A stretch of 64,000 bases of DNA from the NCBI GenBank assembly GCA_000727475.1, contig KL647293.1, positions 4,341,783 to 4,405,782 of the forward strand, written 5' to 3'. Below are positions 1-14,600 of the stretch, one piece after another. Every line of letters begins with the position of its first letter. Within the stretch, counting starts at the first letter, position 1. The stretch is from Sarcocystis neurona (Eukaryota > Apicomplexa > Conoidasida > Eucoccidiorida > Sarcocystidae). Under the pieces are notes generated by a model that did not search any database, was not told the DNA's origin, and saw only the letters and a list, made by a program, of their open reading frames with translations. A program made the translations under genes and the position numbers.

Positions 1-277
1 CTCTACTTCGCTATTCTTGTCAGTTTATGTATCGTTCACAAATCCAGGGGGCTGGCAGTTCGCAACAGTTGCGTTTTCCTGATCTACAGTTGTACTTCAC
101 ATCGTTCCACATGTGTCTTCAGCTCTCCCTCTTTCTCTTAAGGCTTCCTCGATGTTTTTTTTGCCGGATCTGTGTATCTGCTGTAGCCCTTGCACTCTCG
201 TTTTGTCGCTTTGACGCCCGTCCTGCAAGCAAATTCACCTGCTTCTCCTTTTGGACACCCTTTTGCATTTGCATCAG

Positions 278-366
278 GGAGGAAGTTGAAGAAGCCGTCA
301 AAGAAATAATGCGCCGGGCCATTTCGATGCGACTGCCACCATCCAAGAATCCTGAAACAGCAACAG
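278..366 (+). CDS. Candidate upstream exon, possibly of the subtilase gene
   Basis: A short stretch lies between a strong-looking acceptor (pyrimidine-rich, ending gcatcag at 277) and a GT donor at 367. It reads EEVEEAVKEIMRRAIS then MRLPPSKNPETAT, a charged helix-like segment unlike the surrounding sequence. It ends with one base of a split codon, which is the phase the next subtilase exon (2286) needs, so it may be an N-terminal exon of that gene. Phase agreement happens by chance one time in three, and other exons could lie between 367 and 2285. It could equally end a different gene that starts before the window. Confidence 0.35.
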
Positions 367-2285
367 GTACAGCAGCAGATGCATGCAGCAGCTCCTACCT
401 TGAGCTTTTTTCTACCCTGTTTCGAAGACATGTGTGTGCTGCGCGTCCCTCCTAAACCCCACTATTTCGCTTAAATTTCTTCCAGAGTTGTTTCTAGAAA
501 GAACTGTTCTCTCAGTAAAGAGACACGTGCTTGTGCTGTGCACAAGGGGGGCAGATGTTATCGTTTCTTGAAGCTACAGTTATCCATGGAATGTTCACAC
601 AAGACAGATACTTGATAAATGACAAAAGAAGAGATACACGCGTCCGGGTTTCTCTGTAGAAAGATTCTTCTTTATAAACGCCTTCACACATGTATGTACA
701 CATGCAGGGGGGGCTGGTGAAGAACAAAGGTTCACTCTGTTGCACAGTGCGGCCATGCGCCTGCGTACGGAAATAAAGAGGAGAAATGTTCCACAACACT
801 TTTCAGTAGGCCCAGTGTATCTTGAATGAATGCTGCCGCTCTCCGTCTTCACACACGCGAATATCGTTTCTACCCGACAGAACTCTGCCACAACTGTTTA
901 CGCCTCTTCACAAATATCCTTCTGTTGACGGAAAGGGCAGAACGATGCTCTTACACGTGAATACGGAATTTTCTTCCGTTCGGAAACTTCAGAATTCCTT
1001 TTTGTCAAGTAGTACAGCTCTTGACTGTGCAACGCACCAACAGCAGTTAAAGAATCTTCGTCCGTACACCGCTCTTTCTCTCCACAGGCAGAAGACAGGG
1101 TGTCCACCTAGTCCCCCGGCAACAACAAAAGGTCTGAAGTGCTGCTGCCGTTCAGGTATATGCGTAGGTGAGTGTTCCCTGTGAAGAAAGCATTACTGAT
1201 ACGTCACTTAAGTACGCGTGGGGTTACCAGGGGAGACAGCAGCAAGGGGCACGCTTCTTCTTCAGTTGATACGCTGTCAAATTCGGCTCCTCAGCACTTC
1301 CCCTTTGACGTCTTCGCTCCCGCACTGTCTTTTCAACATTTCGTTCTCGACTTCTTCCCTTACCCACACCCTACTCAGGTATTTTGTGCGACAGCCTCAA
1401 ATTTCGACCTATTCTCACCAGGGCACACAGCAAAGTGTGTGCCCTTCACGCCGACCTGGCAACTGTCCTTCACTGCGACTCCTGTACCGTACTTTAGCCT
1501 GTTTGAACGGAGAGACTCAGGGCAGCAGTCTGCATTGTTGCTGTTGGCAAATGTTTCCGTTTAACAATAGTCCCTTCTGCAGCACCTTTGCTGCCACTGC
1601 TGTGCTATGCAAGCTCGCTCTGAACGCTGCATCCGCATCTGCTTGTGTTTCGTGCAATTCTGAAGGGGGCGCTGCTGAATAGGAGCTTTTGTTAATTGTG
1701 GGAGGAGGGGTGGTTGTGAAGTGCGAAACTACAATCTTCCGTTTATCTCTTTGGCAGAGTGCAAGCTGCTACCTTCTGGGGGCGGCGACTGGGCTGTTGT
1801 AGGAGGCAGACTGTTGTGTGCGCATCTGCAGTGACTCCCCAGGTGACAACACTCTCACGAGAATTACATGTGAGGCTCTCGCTCTCCCTACGAAGAACAA
1901 AAGCTTTTTCGCCTGTCCTCGACATGCTCTGCCGCCATCGTGTCTGCCTTTTTCTGTTGTTGAAGGAGGCACAAGTTTCTGGAGGAAACGGTGGACCGCA
2001 CGATTTGCAGAAATTGTACTGTTGTTGAGGAGGGCTGCTTTACTCTGGCTACTACGGTATACAAACTGATGTTCTGATGTTGGGGAGACGGCAGCTGAGA
2101 GTCAATTGCAGAAGGGGACCCACAAAACGTCTCTAAGGGAAGAACGTTGGGGTTCGTTGTCAGCGACAACCCCTCAGCCACGATTTTCCCGGTCATTTCG
2201 CCTTTTGCGCTAGCTGTTGTCGAGATTTGCCTCCTCTTTCCTGCGTCCTCTGTATCTTTCTTTCTCTATGTTGGTGTGCGCACAG
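367..2285 (+). other. No convincing gene; intron or 5' flank of the subtilase gene
   Basis: Several frames of 60-150 codons are open on both strands, but none has an obvious start, splice boundaries or family resemblance. The stretch has few tandem repeats compared with the rest of the window. If exon 278-366 belongs to the protease this is an intron; otherwise it holds the promoter and leader. Confidence 0.4.
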
Positions 2286-5200
2286 GGGGACAGCAGGGCC
2301 CTTTTCGTGCTGCTGCACAGATTCAGGTGGAGGAACGAAACCACAGCAGCCTCAGCTCGAAGGCCGCCGCTGCAGGGCGGAGAGGCGGAGACGGCACGGC
2401 AGTGAGACAGAGCGAGTACATCTTCTGGGAACTCGGCGATGAGGGAGAGAACGACGAAGAAGAAGAGATGTATCTGCAAGGCCAGGAGGACCGGAAGCAG
2501 TTGCACCAAGAAAAGGAACGCAAAGAAAGCCTCGGCGACTGTCAGCTGCGAAGTGGAGAATTCGAGGAAGAAGAAGAAGAGGAGGCGGAGGAATTGAATA
2601 GCAGCGAAAAAAACGGAGAAGCTAGGTATTTGCCTTCCTCACCAGCAGTAGTGTTGTCAACAGCAGGTCGAGCGGCGGCACCATCAGAGGAAAGAGCGGC
2701 AAGTGGAAGGAAGAGTGGAGAAGCAGCATCAGATGGGGGGCTAGAAAATGCAGAGACGCAAAACATACGGGAGGCCATCAGCGACGAATTAACAGGAAAC
2801 ACAGGGGCAGCAGCAGCGGCTGCAACATCTCGAGGCGTAAACGGAAAAGAAGGAGAAGATGCAGAAGCCAAAGAGAAGAGCGTCCCCACGCCGGGTCGGG
2901 AACGGCCGCGCCATTTGGCAGGAGCAGGGCAGAGCGGAGGAGGAAAAGACGCAACGGCGGCGCACCGAATGAAGAAAAGGAAGGAGAGGACTCGCAGTGA
3001 AGAACGTAGAAAGCTAAAAAGGGGCTCCTGCGCCGTTGAATTCTCGACGCTGAAACACCTGCAGTGCCACATAATCAAGCTTCACCGCTGCAACCAGTAT
3101 ATAGATCCGGACCTGCTTGTTGTAAGCCGTTCTCTCGTACAAACGCAGCTGCGTGCTTGTAGGTGCCAGAGGAATTAAGGAAGTTGTCACACATCTGCAG
3201 AGACCGAAGGCCTGCAGAGTGCACATAAAGAACACAGAGATGGACATATATATATATATGTATATTATGTGTACATACATATATATACATATATATATAT
3301 ATATGTAAATATATGTAAATACATATATATATATATGTATGTGTACGTAGGTAATAATATTGGTAGAGAAGCATTTTTTCTGTACTTTTGTTTGCTTTCA
3401 CGGCGGGAGGGATTTTTGGACCCGTGATACGTAGATTGGAGGAGGCAGATATTTTCACGTACTTGCAGAACCGTATGAATAGCCTGCTTCGATGGCTCCC
3501 TTCTGTAGGCCGAGGTGGCGGTCCTTTACCCGTGCAGACACAAATGTATGTACGAGCATGCATACACGTATGGCGGGGTCGCAGCGATGAACTAATATAT
3601 ACATACGTATATATCGGTGCGCAAAACGGGTGTTCAAGAAGAGTAAATCTGCACTCCTCCCTACTTTCGTTCTTCATTTGTAGTATAAGAGCTGCGTAGG
3701 TTGCTGCACGGGACACAAGTCTCTCGCTATTAGCAGTGCAGTTCTGAAGTGTATTGATGCGTGCTCACCCGCCGCTTCCTCGCACGTAGTCGCGAGAGGT
3801 GCAAAGCAGCTGCAGCAAAGCGCAAGGATACATCTACAAGTAAAGCGTATATATACACCTACAAGTTACACGTATTTCTCTTCCTAGAAATGTATCGACA
3901 AACATGTACACAGTGCGTGTCCCACTACAGCCGTGTATACATAAATAGGAGGAAGGATGCAAACCAAGCCCAGACATAGACGTCGCGTCGTCCTCAGCAT
4001 TCCTACAGGCAGGAAAGCGACACGTCAGCAGCAATGCCTAGATTCCTTCCTCGTCCGCGGCCAGTAGCGCTGCAGCATTCATCTGACTAGCCGTGGGTGA
4101 CGTTTGGATCTTGCCGCCCATCTCGCGTGCTGCTGCATTTTGTGCTGCAGCTACTGTTCACTCTTCACCTGGGTGCTCTGCGTGACGAAGCAGCTGCTGC
4201 TGAATTCAGCTACTCCCCTTCATTTCTTCTTCCCCCCCACCTCTTGTTGCACTTGCGGCCGTTCCTTCAGCCCGACTGTTGCCGCCTGTGCCGCTGCTAC
4301 TGCTCCTGCTGCTGCTCTGCTGCTGTTCCTGTTTTTTTTTTCGTGTGGCTTGGCTGAGCACTCTGCTGCTGTTTTTCTGCTGACGCAGGCGCGCTCCCTG
4401 TGTGTGTTTCCGCTCGTCGCAGGAGCTCGCTGAGCAGCACCGTTGCATAAGTGAGGCAGCACTCGACGCACGGGCGACGCCATATGTGATCGAAGAGGAA
4501 AGCCGGCGCATTCCTGCCTCCGTTCTGCGTGCGCCGACGCCAGCAACAGCAGGGGCAGCAGAGCAGGAGCAGGGACTTTCCCAACGCTCGCTGCATGCGA
4601 CGAGTGCCGCTGAAGAAGCAGCGGAGCAGCAGAAGGGAAACAGCGAAGCCCACGCGGTGGACTCTGTTCCCAACCCGAGCAGCGACAGCAGCACGTCGAC
4701 CAGCACCACCGGTGTAGATAGCAGCAGCGTGACCAACACCCAGAGCAACAGCAGTGACACCAGCAGCAGAGTTGCAGAGTGCAAATCCACGGACAGCAGC
4801 GGGAGCAGCGACACTCCCAACAGTCCCAGCAGCAGCAAGAGCGACCAGGAGGGACGTTCCACAAGTTCTCTGCCGGACGCAGGAGAGCCCACTAACCTGT
4901 CTCATCCGAAAGAAACTTCCCAAGCAAATTCAGCAGGCGGCAATCCTTCAACCGGTGCTTCTCAGAGTTCGCCGAAAACAAGAAAACTTTCTTCTTTTTC
5001 AACTGAAGAGGATAGACAACGCGTTGACAACAGCGCGGACGACAGCGGCAACACACCCAACGACCCTCTGTATGCTTCGATGCCTCAGTGGGAATTACGT
5101 GCCCGGTTCGGTAGTATCGAGGCTCCAGATGCTTGGCTGCTTTCGAAAGGTAAAGAAAAAGGAGGAGAGAACAAAAAAGCGCCTTCTGCAAATGCTAAAC

Positions 5201-8200
5201 GAATGCAGCTGCTGCGGCATGTGGTTCTCTGCTGCTGCGTGCTAACCAAAGAAGAAGCCTGCCTTTCTTAGAGAAGCAGCCCTGCCGCACCCGTCTTGTT
5301 GGCACTGTTCGGTTGCAGGAAAAGAGAGGAACTCGTACAACGACAATTCTTCCGTCCAGCACCTACGAAGAGAACTGCTGTTGCGGCTCTGTCCTTCAGA
5401 TTGCCATACCCCTGCGTCGCAGGCCACCTGCGTGCGCCGGCATTCCTGCCGGAACTGGGCAGCTCTCCCTTTTTCGAATTCGTTACTCTCCACAAAGAGC
5501 CTGAATACAAGTGGAAGCTTCCCTTTTACTGCGTTCCTTTCTTTCTTGCGTTCTTTGCAGGAGAAACCAGAATACAGCCGTGACCTTTCCACATTTACTG
5601 TACGACGTTTTCTCTACTATGCTGCTCGCTTTTTCGGTCCTGCTACTCTCTTTCTGCTCTTCGTTACTTCCTTTGAATGTCGACTCCTCGTCGACTGTCG
5701 GTGCCTCTTGTACTTTGGCTGTTCTGGGTTCTCTCTGCTTGCAGCTCTTGCTTCTCTGCTGGAGTTGCTGCTGCTGCTGCTCCCTGTTCTTCTCTTAATC
5801 TCCTGCTGCTGTACCTACAACAAATGCTGTGCTGCTGTTGCTGCTGCTGGCACCTCTCACTCTTGGCTGCGTCTGGTTCTATCCCCATCTCTGTATCTCC
5901 CGACGCGGCTCTCTTCCCTTCCTCATCACACGTGTGAGCGCGCGCTGCTCATTTCTCCTGCCAACCCACGGCTCCTGCCGCGATGAGAGCAACAGAGTTG
6001 AAGTTTGTTGCTCCTTAGTCCGCCCAAATCTGGCGTTCTTCTGCCCTTATTAAAAACTGTTCCTTTCTTGCAGGTGGCAAGGGATATATTTCTGAGCAAC
6101 CTGCGAACACTGTCGCTATTATAGACTTCGGCTTCCACATGCGTAAGCCAGGATGCGCGCGCGCGGCGTGCTGCTGCTGCCTTAGCTTTTGCGGCTGACA
6201 CGTCAACGCCCTCCTGCACTGCTGTTTCTTCCACGTCTCCGCCCTGCTGCTGCTGCGTTCTGTTGCTGCTGCATGTACTGCTCTGAACTCCTTTTCTTTA
6301 TTCTTCTTGGGAAGGCCTGCCGAATTCTCCCATGTTGTTCTCTGACTGCTTCCCTTTGCAAATGCTGCAGACCACCGATGTAGCGGCGTCTCTGTCCCTG
6401 ATACTCACCTTCGGCGCTGTTGCTTGTGTCTCCCCAAATTCTTGCTGCTGTTGCAGCTGGTGATACATATTCTTGCTGTCGCTGCTACTGATGCATATTC
6501 CTGCTGCTGTTACTGCTGGCACACCTTCCTGTTGCTGCTGCTGATGCGTACTCCTGCTGCTGCTGCTGCTTCGCACTCGTTCATCTGCACTTTCTACTAT
6601 ACCGTGCGCCCGCTCCTGTCCATAGCGCTGCTACTTTTTCTTTGTCTCGACGCTGCTGTAGAGTTCACCCTGGTGCCGTACACTTCGGTGTCGCGGCTGT
6701 CAAATGCTCCATTTTGCTGGCTGCTGCCGCTGCCAGTTTTACGTGGGACTGCATTTGTTGCTGTGTTGTTGTCGCGATCGCTGCTGCTGCGTTGCGTCGC
6801 TGCTGCTGCCGAAGAGTATCAACCTGTCTTTTGTTGCTGCCGCTTGTTCTGCAGTGTTGTTGGCCTTCGGGACTGCCGATCGAAGCCGGTCATGCCTGTG
6901 TTTCTCTCTGCGTGCCTTTCGTCCGTCGCGCTGAGCCGCTGCCGTCTGACAACAGTGCTACGCTGCTCTGTGGTAATAAGACTGTCCTTCCCGAAAACTT
7001 TTCAGGAGCTGATCATTTGCAAGGACGCTGCTGTTACACATCTCCGCAGCTGCAAGCTATTGTCCTCGAGCTATTCCTAGCTTTTGCTGCGTTCGCTTGT
7101 TACTGCCACTGCGGCTCCCGGCACACACCGATGGTGCTCACGAATACGGTTAGGCTGCTTTGCATTGTTGCTGCTTTGTTCACGGTTAAACGCGGCTGCT
7201 GCCGCAGGTAGCTCCCTACCACTTCTCAACTTTGATGGAAAGGCTGCTTCTCTGCCCTTTGTAGCAGTGCTTCTGCATTTGTTGTTTCTGCCGCATCTCT
7301 CCTGTCTCGCTGTTGCTCCACCTGTATTGCCGCCCTTCCTCTCCTTTCTCGACGCTAATATATATTTATTGCTACTGCTGCTGCTGGCATACCCTCTTGG
7401 TGCTTCTCTACCTGTTCTCTGCTGCCGCTCCTCTCCTTCCTCAGTGTTACTAACTTTGTGTTGCTGCCGCTCCTCTTCTTTCTCGGCGCTCCTACATCTA
7501 TCTATATTTCTGCCGCTCCTCTACTTTCTCGGTGCCGTTATCTCTATGTGGCCGGCTGCTGGTGCTCCTGCTCTACCCTCGTTGCTGGTGTACCTTTTTG
7601 CGTCCTGCTGCACGCCCTAGGCTGCCGTGACTTTCTCTTCCCACGGTGCCCGCGTGGGCGGTTGCTGCAGCGGCGCTTTCTCTCGTCAGTTCTCTGTGTG
7701 CTGCTGCGGCGCCCACACCTCGGTGCTGCTGCGGCGTCCACGCGTCGTTGCTGCTGCTGCGCCCACGCCTCGGTGCTGCTGCTGCGCCCACGCCTCGGTA
7801 CTGCTGCTGCGCCCACGCCTCGGTACTGCTGCTGCGCCCACGCCTCGGTACTGCTGCTGTGCACCTTTATCTTTCTGCTGCGGCTGCCACCTAGTATGCT
7901 CTCACTGCTGCTGTCGTCCGTCTGCTGCTGCGGCTGCCCCTGCCCCGTGCAGACCACGAAGACCTGTGGGACAAGTGGTGGAGAAACACCGCTAAAGGAC
8001 CGACGACTGGTCAGTCCGAGTGGCCTGCCAACTGCGACAACGGCATCGATGACGATGAAAACGGCTACGTAGACGACTGCTATGGATACGTAAGATTGCT
8101 ACGCACCGGTCAACATGGGTTTTCATATGTATATAAATATACACACATATATACATTTATATATATATATATATGTACCGCACCGCCTATGTGATGGGTT

Positions 8201-11200
8201 CGCCTTATGGGTGTGGAACTGTGCTAACCTACGCTGCTGAAGTAAATAGAAACACTCACACACACACGCACATGTGTGTGCACCGTCACGCGTCTCTGCA
8301 CATCACACAGATGTATAAACAAACACAAATACCTTGGTGTGCCTGCCAGTATGTACAGACCCAGGTGGACGTGTGGACAGGAGTCTGCAGCTCTGACGTG
8401 TCTACATTCGTGTGTCTTCGATTCTTGCGTAGAAGAGAAACGCAAGAGAGGCCAGCAGGGAGAGTGTGGGGGCTGACGGATAGGCAAACGTACCAGAAGG
8501 TTACTGATGTGAACCCCGTACATACACACACACATTCGCACGACTTCTCTAGGTACCTCCAGTGAAGCTGCAAGAAGTAACGCCGACAAACAGACTTAGA
8601 AGGGTGGGTGTGACGCCTCGAAGAAATCCGGTGTCAAACCCACGGGCAGCCGCTGCAGTGGGTCTTGAGAGTGGCTAGCCGGAGGGAGGCTGTGACGTCT
8701 TTGATCGCTTCTCCTGCGGAGCTATTCCATGAGGTCAACGTCTCTTTCAAGGTGGGGGTGTGGAGACAGAAGACGGAGGGAAGACCTGCAGAAAATTAGT
8801 TTAGAAAGTGGTGCGCGTGGACTTCAGCAACGCTTCGTCTCAGCCCGAGCCCCAGCAGCAGGTGTTCGGGCGTGGTTTTCTACTTGCCTGAGTATCTAAG
8901 TTATGTACTGCGTCGGCTTGATCGGCTTCGCAGTCACAAACCTCAGCGCGCAATGGCCGCAGATATGTGACATTGTCACGCTAACACAGATGAATATCTT
9001 ATGTTAGCTGAAGAGACGCAGTGACGTGTGGAGGACTAAAAGAAATATGTGCTCTAGTACTTTATCTGTAGCAGGAGAGAGGTAGTTAAACGAAGAGGAA
9101 CGAAAGAAATATACGCCCCTACGTAGTGGGCTGTGAAGGAGTGAGAGAAGCACACGCTTTACGCAGTACACATTCCGCCTGCTCAGAGGAAGGGAGAGTT
9201 TCTTGTTCGCAGTACATTCAAGCAGAGGACTTGCGAGGACTCAAAGAGCAACTTTGCTGGTGGAACGAGACTGTCCCGGCTACGTGTTTCGAGAGTTAAT
9301 TCTTCCTCATGCTGAGAACTCTGCTGCAATTCCTTGCTCTATTCTTGCGAGGACTGCGGATCCTCACGCCGCAGTTGGTGCACGCGGTGCTGCTGAGACT
9401 CTTGCTGCTGCGCTTGCTGTTGGTGGTGGTCCTCCTCCTGCTGTGTTTCGTCTTCTGCTGCTGGACGTTCTTCTTCTGCTGTTGCTTCTGTTGCTGCAGT
9501 CCTTGTCCTTGGCGCTGCTGTCGCCTCCCTGCCGTTAGTGATCCTGCGGCTGTGCTTGTCTTCGCTGCTGTTGCACCTCCTCCTCATCATCCTCTTGGTG
9601 TTTCTGATGTTCGCCTCGCTGGCGCTCTGCCTGCGCTGCTCTTGCTGCTGCTGCCGCTCTTGTCGCTGCTGCTGTTGCTGCTGCTGTTGGCACGTGCGCC
9701 GCTGGGCTTTTTTCCTGCGTGGGTGTGCTGCAGTCTTTTGAAAAGGGAAGCGGCGCGGTTGAAAGTCTAGAAGGTCTTCACGGCACCGAAGTAGCAGGCG
9801 TGTGCTGCGCAGACACGAACAATAACAAGGGCGTCGCAGCCGTCGGATGGAATTTGCGGCCCATGGCGCTTCAAACTGACGTAAGGACGCTCTACGGACA
9901 ACGAACGTCGAAGAGAAAAAAAGAGAAGATGAAGCCGCAACACAACGAGGAAAATCAATGAGAGAAGATGAGGCCGCAGCAGTGTGTGGTGCGGTGGTGG
10001 TGGTGCACTGGTGTAAAGACGTGAACAGGTGGACACGAGAGGGACAGAGAGAGCAGAACAGAGAGACAGAAGGAAGGACACATTTCCACCAGGTTTTAGC
10101 AGCAAAAAAAAAATAAAATACACTGCAGTTTCCTTAGCAGGTCGGTAGTAGAAGAACAAACTGCCTGCGTGCTGGGGCCTGCTTTTCTTGGAGGGGACGC
10201 ACACACAGGAATTCGCCTCTTCAAGCGACCGGGCCCGTGCCCTCCCTGCCAGTATTTGTCGCCGGAAATAGACGCTTGCAGTTACTCCTCTTACTCGATA
10301 CTCGGCGACGTTGACTTTCCCCCTCTGCTGAACAACAGCGAGGCCATGTCCGCTGCTGCTTTCCTCTCTCAGCAGAGGGGGCAGGCGACATGGCCGCACA
10401 CGAAGAAACTGCTGCTGCTGTTGTGGGGCCGTACTACGTGCTGAAAACAGCCTCCCCATTTCTGAATTCTGCTGCTGCTGCCGGGGTACTGCTGCTGCCG
10501 ATGCTGCTGGTGCTGCCGACGCTGCTGCTGTTGCCGGCGTTCGCCGCGGAGTGGCCGCGCTCCATTCCCTGAGCACGCAATATCTGTTTCGAAACAGGTA
10601 GCTGGCACAGAAGCGTCTTCTAGCATCTGCACATTTCTACATGCCAAGAACTAGGCAAGCGCGCATACAGCAATCTGCTCCTCTATATATAGAGAGAAAG
10701 CGGGAGAGAAATAGTGAGACAGATACACACGGAGCAGGAGAGACAGGTTGACAGGTACATAGCGAGGTAGAAATGCAAACGTGTACCGGCACACATTTAC
10801 CCACGAAACGATACATACAAAAGGACAAGTGTGCGGACACTGAGAGATATACAGCCAGATACGTAGGCAGATTGATAGATATAGATAGGGGCATTTATCT
10901 TATCTACTTGGATAGGTAGATAAAAAACTGACAGAGGGATGTCCAGGCACTTGCTGGCCCACGTGTAGATGCGTAGGCGGAGAGCGCTTAGGTAGCTGAA
11001 TCGAAGAGAGTCAACTACACACCTCACTCCTATGCACATATACGTAGAAATTACATATGCGTGTGCCTGTGGTGCTGCTGTGTCAAGGAGAAATTTAAGT
11101 AGCAGCCATTAGCGCAAGCCTTCATCCGGTGAAACGTCACAGAAAAGAAGAGACACATCTGCTGAAGGAGGAGGTAGCAAGCAGCATCACGGGCTCTGCT

Positions 11201-11571
11201 CTTTTCTTCTTGAGGAACCGACAGTGCACGTGAAGCCAGCAACAGCAGCGGCAGTGGCGCTACTCCCAGGCTGCCGGAGTACTGGTCTGCAGCAGTGCCA
11301 GGAGCAGCAGCAACAGCAAGCACCACATGCAGCCAAGGTTGACATCTTACAAGCAGCAGCTAAAACTGTCTGCATGCGCGTACGCCTCTGCAGTCTACGT
11401 TGTTGTCGTCATTAGAAGGCCACCACGCCGTATATATATATATATATGTATATGCATCTGCAAGCAGATCTTCATACGAGGAATGCTCGTCTTCATAAAG
11501 GTAAATACACGGAGGTGCGCATACTCTCCTGTGGGCTTCCATTCAAAGGTACCCACCTGTTGCCGGTGCGG

Positions 11572-11602
<31 letters not shown>

Positions 11603-14600
11603 CGACAGCAAGCGTGCTGACTAGTTGTAAGCATGTGCCCTTGATGGCTGAGGTGCATGTATGTGCATGTACGTCTGTGAGTCTGCAATACTTCTGTAAA
11701 GATGAGAGCTTGGTCGGCGGAAGCAGCAGCAGCAGCACAGAGACCTGAAGCCTAGGATGCGGGGGCAAATGAAGACGTAGCGGGCAGCGGGCGCTGCTTC
11801 AAGGCATATAAACAGAAAAACATTTTCTACACGCTTCCACGCATGCCCGCGGTGCGAGGGCAGCTACCGCGCAGCTGCAGAAAGACAGTGCTTTGAGCAG
11901 GCAGCTATCTGTGTCCTGGTGTCTTGCTGTGAACCTCTGCTCAGGGAAAGTACTCCCAGGTGGCGGAGGCAGTAAACTACGCCGCCGACAAAGGAGTAAA
12001 GGTTCTCAACTTTAGCATGGGAGGTCCTCCGTAAGTCTTTGTCCCTGTTGTTGAGAGTTATATATATATATATATATATGTACACGTGTATATATGCTTA
12101 CGCATACATGTCTAGACATGCAGACACATCGGTATACACGCGTCCCTCTATGTGCGTATACACACATCTGCACCCACATACAGCCCTACATATATATATA
12201 TGTATGTTTGTGGGTTTATACGTTTTGACATATGTTTACATACGTGCATATATCCCCATACATAAAACTATAAACATATATGTATATGTAGGTATATACA
12301 TCTCTTGCCATATGTGTAAATATCCGTATGTATGCGTAGACATGTATACACATATATAGTAGCACACACAAACACAGAGGACATGCGTGGTCTAGTCTCT
12401 CCCTGTGAATTCTTGTTGTGCTTGCTCCCTATACATTCTTATTCTTCTGCCTTTTTTGACTACATGTTTTTCTCCCCTTTTTTCTTCCTGAACGGTGTAT
12501 GTCTCCCACGCACCTGCCTTGCGCGCCGGTCTTTAATAATTTCCCACACTTTACGTTCCCCTGTTTGGTCCTTTACTTCTTGCTCTTTGTTATCTTCAGC
12601 GTCTGTCTGCATTTGTTCCTGGTGCTGCTGATCCTGCAGCTACTTTGCACCCCCCCACCGGTGACTCAGAGGCCCCGTTCAGAAGTGTATCGCTGTCGTT
12701 GTTGTGCTGTGGTCGTAGTAGTTACAGATAAAAGTGACTTGGGCACTGTTGCTGCACCTCTTCCCCTTCCTGTGTGAGTTTTTCCTTCGAGCCTGCTGCT
12801 TCGACAAAAGTCCCCTGCAAATCCACGTTCTCCGCTTCGGTGACGCTGCTGCGTCAGCGTGGCCTGCAGACGCCCACTGGATATCCGGCAGCAAAGGGCT
12901 TGCAACGGGCTTTGCATGTATCAAGTGCTGTGGCCGCGGGCCTCCATCTTCTGTTGCCGCTGTTCGTCCTCTCGCTGCGCTCTTCGTGCGTGTTGCACAT
13001 ACCTGCTGCCGTCGGAATGCTGCTGTTGCCGCAGCAGTTGTTTAGGTCTGTTTGTTCTGACCCATTCTTGTTTCTAGCTGCGCACTGTTTAACCTTCTCT
13101 TCTCTCTTTCTTTTCCGTCTCATAACGTTGTCTCTGAAAAACCTGCAGTGATATGGTGATGTCGCTGTTTTCTCTTCTCCGTCTGCCAGGTGACTGCTGC
13201 CGCAGCGTTCCCCAAGGGACTATGTGTCGCCTTTGTTTTTTTTCGGCCTTTGTTGGTGTGTCTCTTCGCGCACTTTGTCTGCTGCTCAGGAGTCGGGCAC
13301 TCCGCCGTATCGTCATGGAGGCGGAGAAGCGGGACATCGTCTTCGTAGTTGCAGCAGGCAATCACAGCTGCAACTTGGGACTGATTCATACACAGGACTG
13401 CAAAGACGCCAGCGGAGACTACAAAGGCTATCCGGCTGCGTACAGCGACAGGCATAGGAATTTAATTAGTGTGGGGGCGAGCGATGTGTACGCGAGAGCT
13501 GCATTGTTCAGCAATTACGACGCAACTCCTGGTAGAGCGCGCGTACAGGTAGTCACACCTGGAGCGAATGTTGCTGCTTGCAGCACGGACGAGACAGGCG
13601 AAGACGGTAAGACATCGGAGGAGAGCGGCCGCAGCAGCAGCAGCAGGACGAAAGGGGCGGCGGCCAGACGAAAATGAACGAGAAACGCACACGCAGTAGG
13701 AAGGCAGCTGGAGAGACGCGAGAATGACAGGCAGCGGCATGGAGGAAGAGACGCGATACGAACAGGCAGCCGCATGAGAGGACGCCAAGCTGCTCGAGAG
13801 GAGGAAACGTCGAAATCTCCAGGAGAAGGAGTGAAAAAATGAAGAAGGCAGTCCTTTAGCAACAGCAGCACAAGTAGAGACTGAACGCTGCAGCAAAGCG
13901 ACAAGACGCGGCGCAGCAGCTACGGCTACAGTACTCGCAGCAGGGGACGCAAAGGGGAACAGACAAATGCGTGTATACGCCTACTAGCCTGCCCTAGACA
14001 GATCCGCACCTGCGTCGGAGAAGAGTATTTATCTACAAAAAGTGTACACACACCCAAGAAGACATATAGACGAAGGTGCCTGTAGTGCGGGTGTCGTAGG
14101 CGTACACGTATATAGGAATAAATGTGTGAAGAGAGGTGCAGATAGAGAGTTATTTCCTTATAGATATACGTGCAGATAAGTAGACGGAGACAGCTATAGA
14201 TACGTAGCTATAGATAGACAGACTGAAAGGGAGTGCGATCGAAGGAGACGGGCGGAGAGACACGGTGGGGTACATATATGATGACAGAGATAAAAATAGA
14301 CAGAGAGTTCCAGACAGGTGAAGAGAGATCCACAAATGTACGTAGACAGATAAACAGTAGCAGCACTTTTGCTTCAGAAGTAAATTGAAGATCTCTTCGT
14401 ATGTTTGTCGTAAAAGATGAGCAGAGAAGACACACGACGTCTCTTCGCGTTGGGCAGAGACACCCGCATGCGCGACACATCAATCCGTGTGTCCTTACAT
14501 TTTTGAACGGCAACGCAAAGGCATGCAGCCAAGGTGTCGCCAAGGACTGGAACGGCGATAAACAGACTTGTCGCTCTGTGTCTGTTCAGTAGGCACAGAT

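Noticed and set aside
2147..2285. Start of the subtilase frame at 2147
   Set aside because: The first codon there is TTG, which is not a normal eukaryotic start. An acceptor at 2285 in the phase of an upstream exon is more likely.
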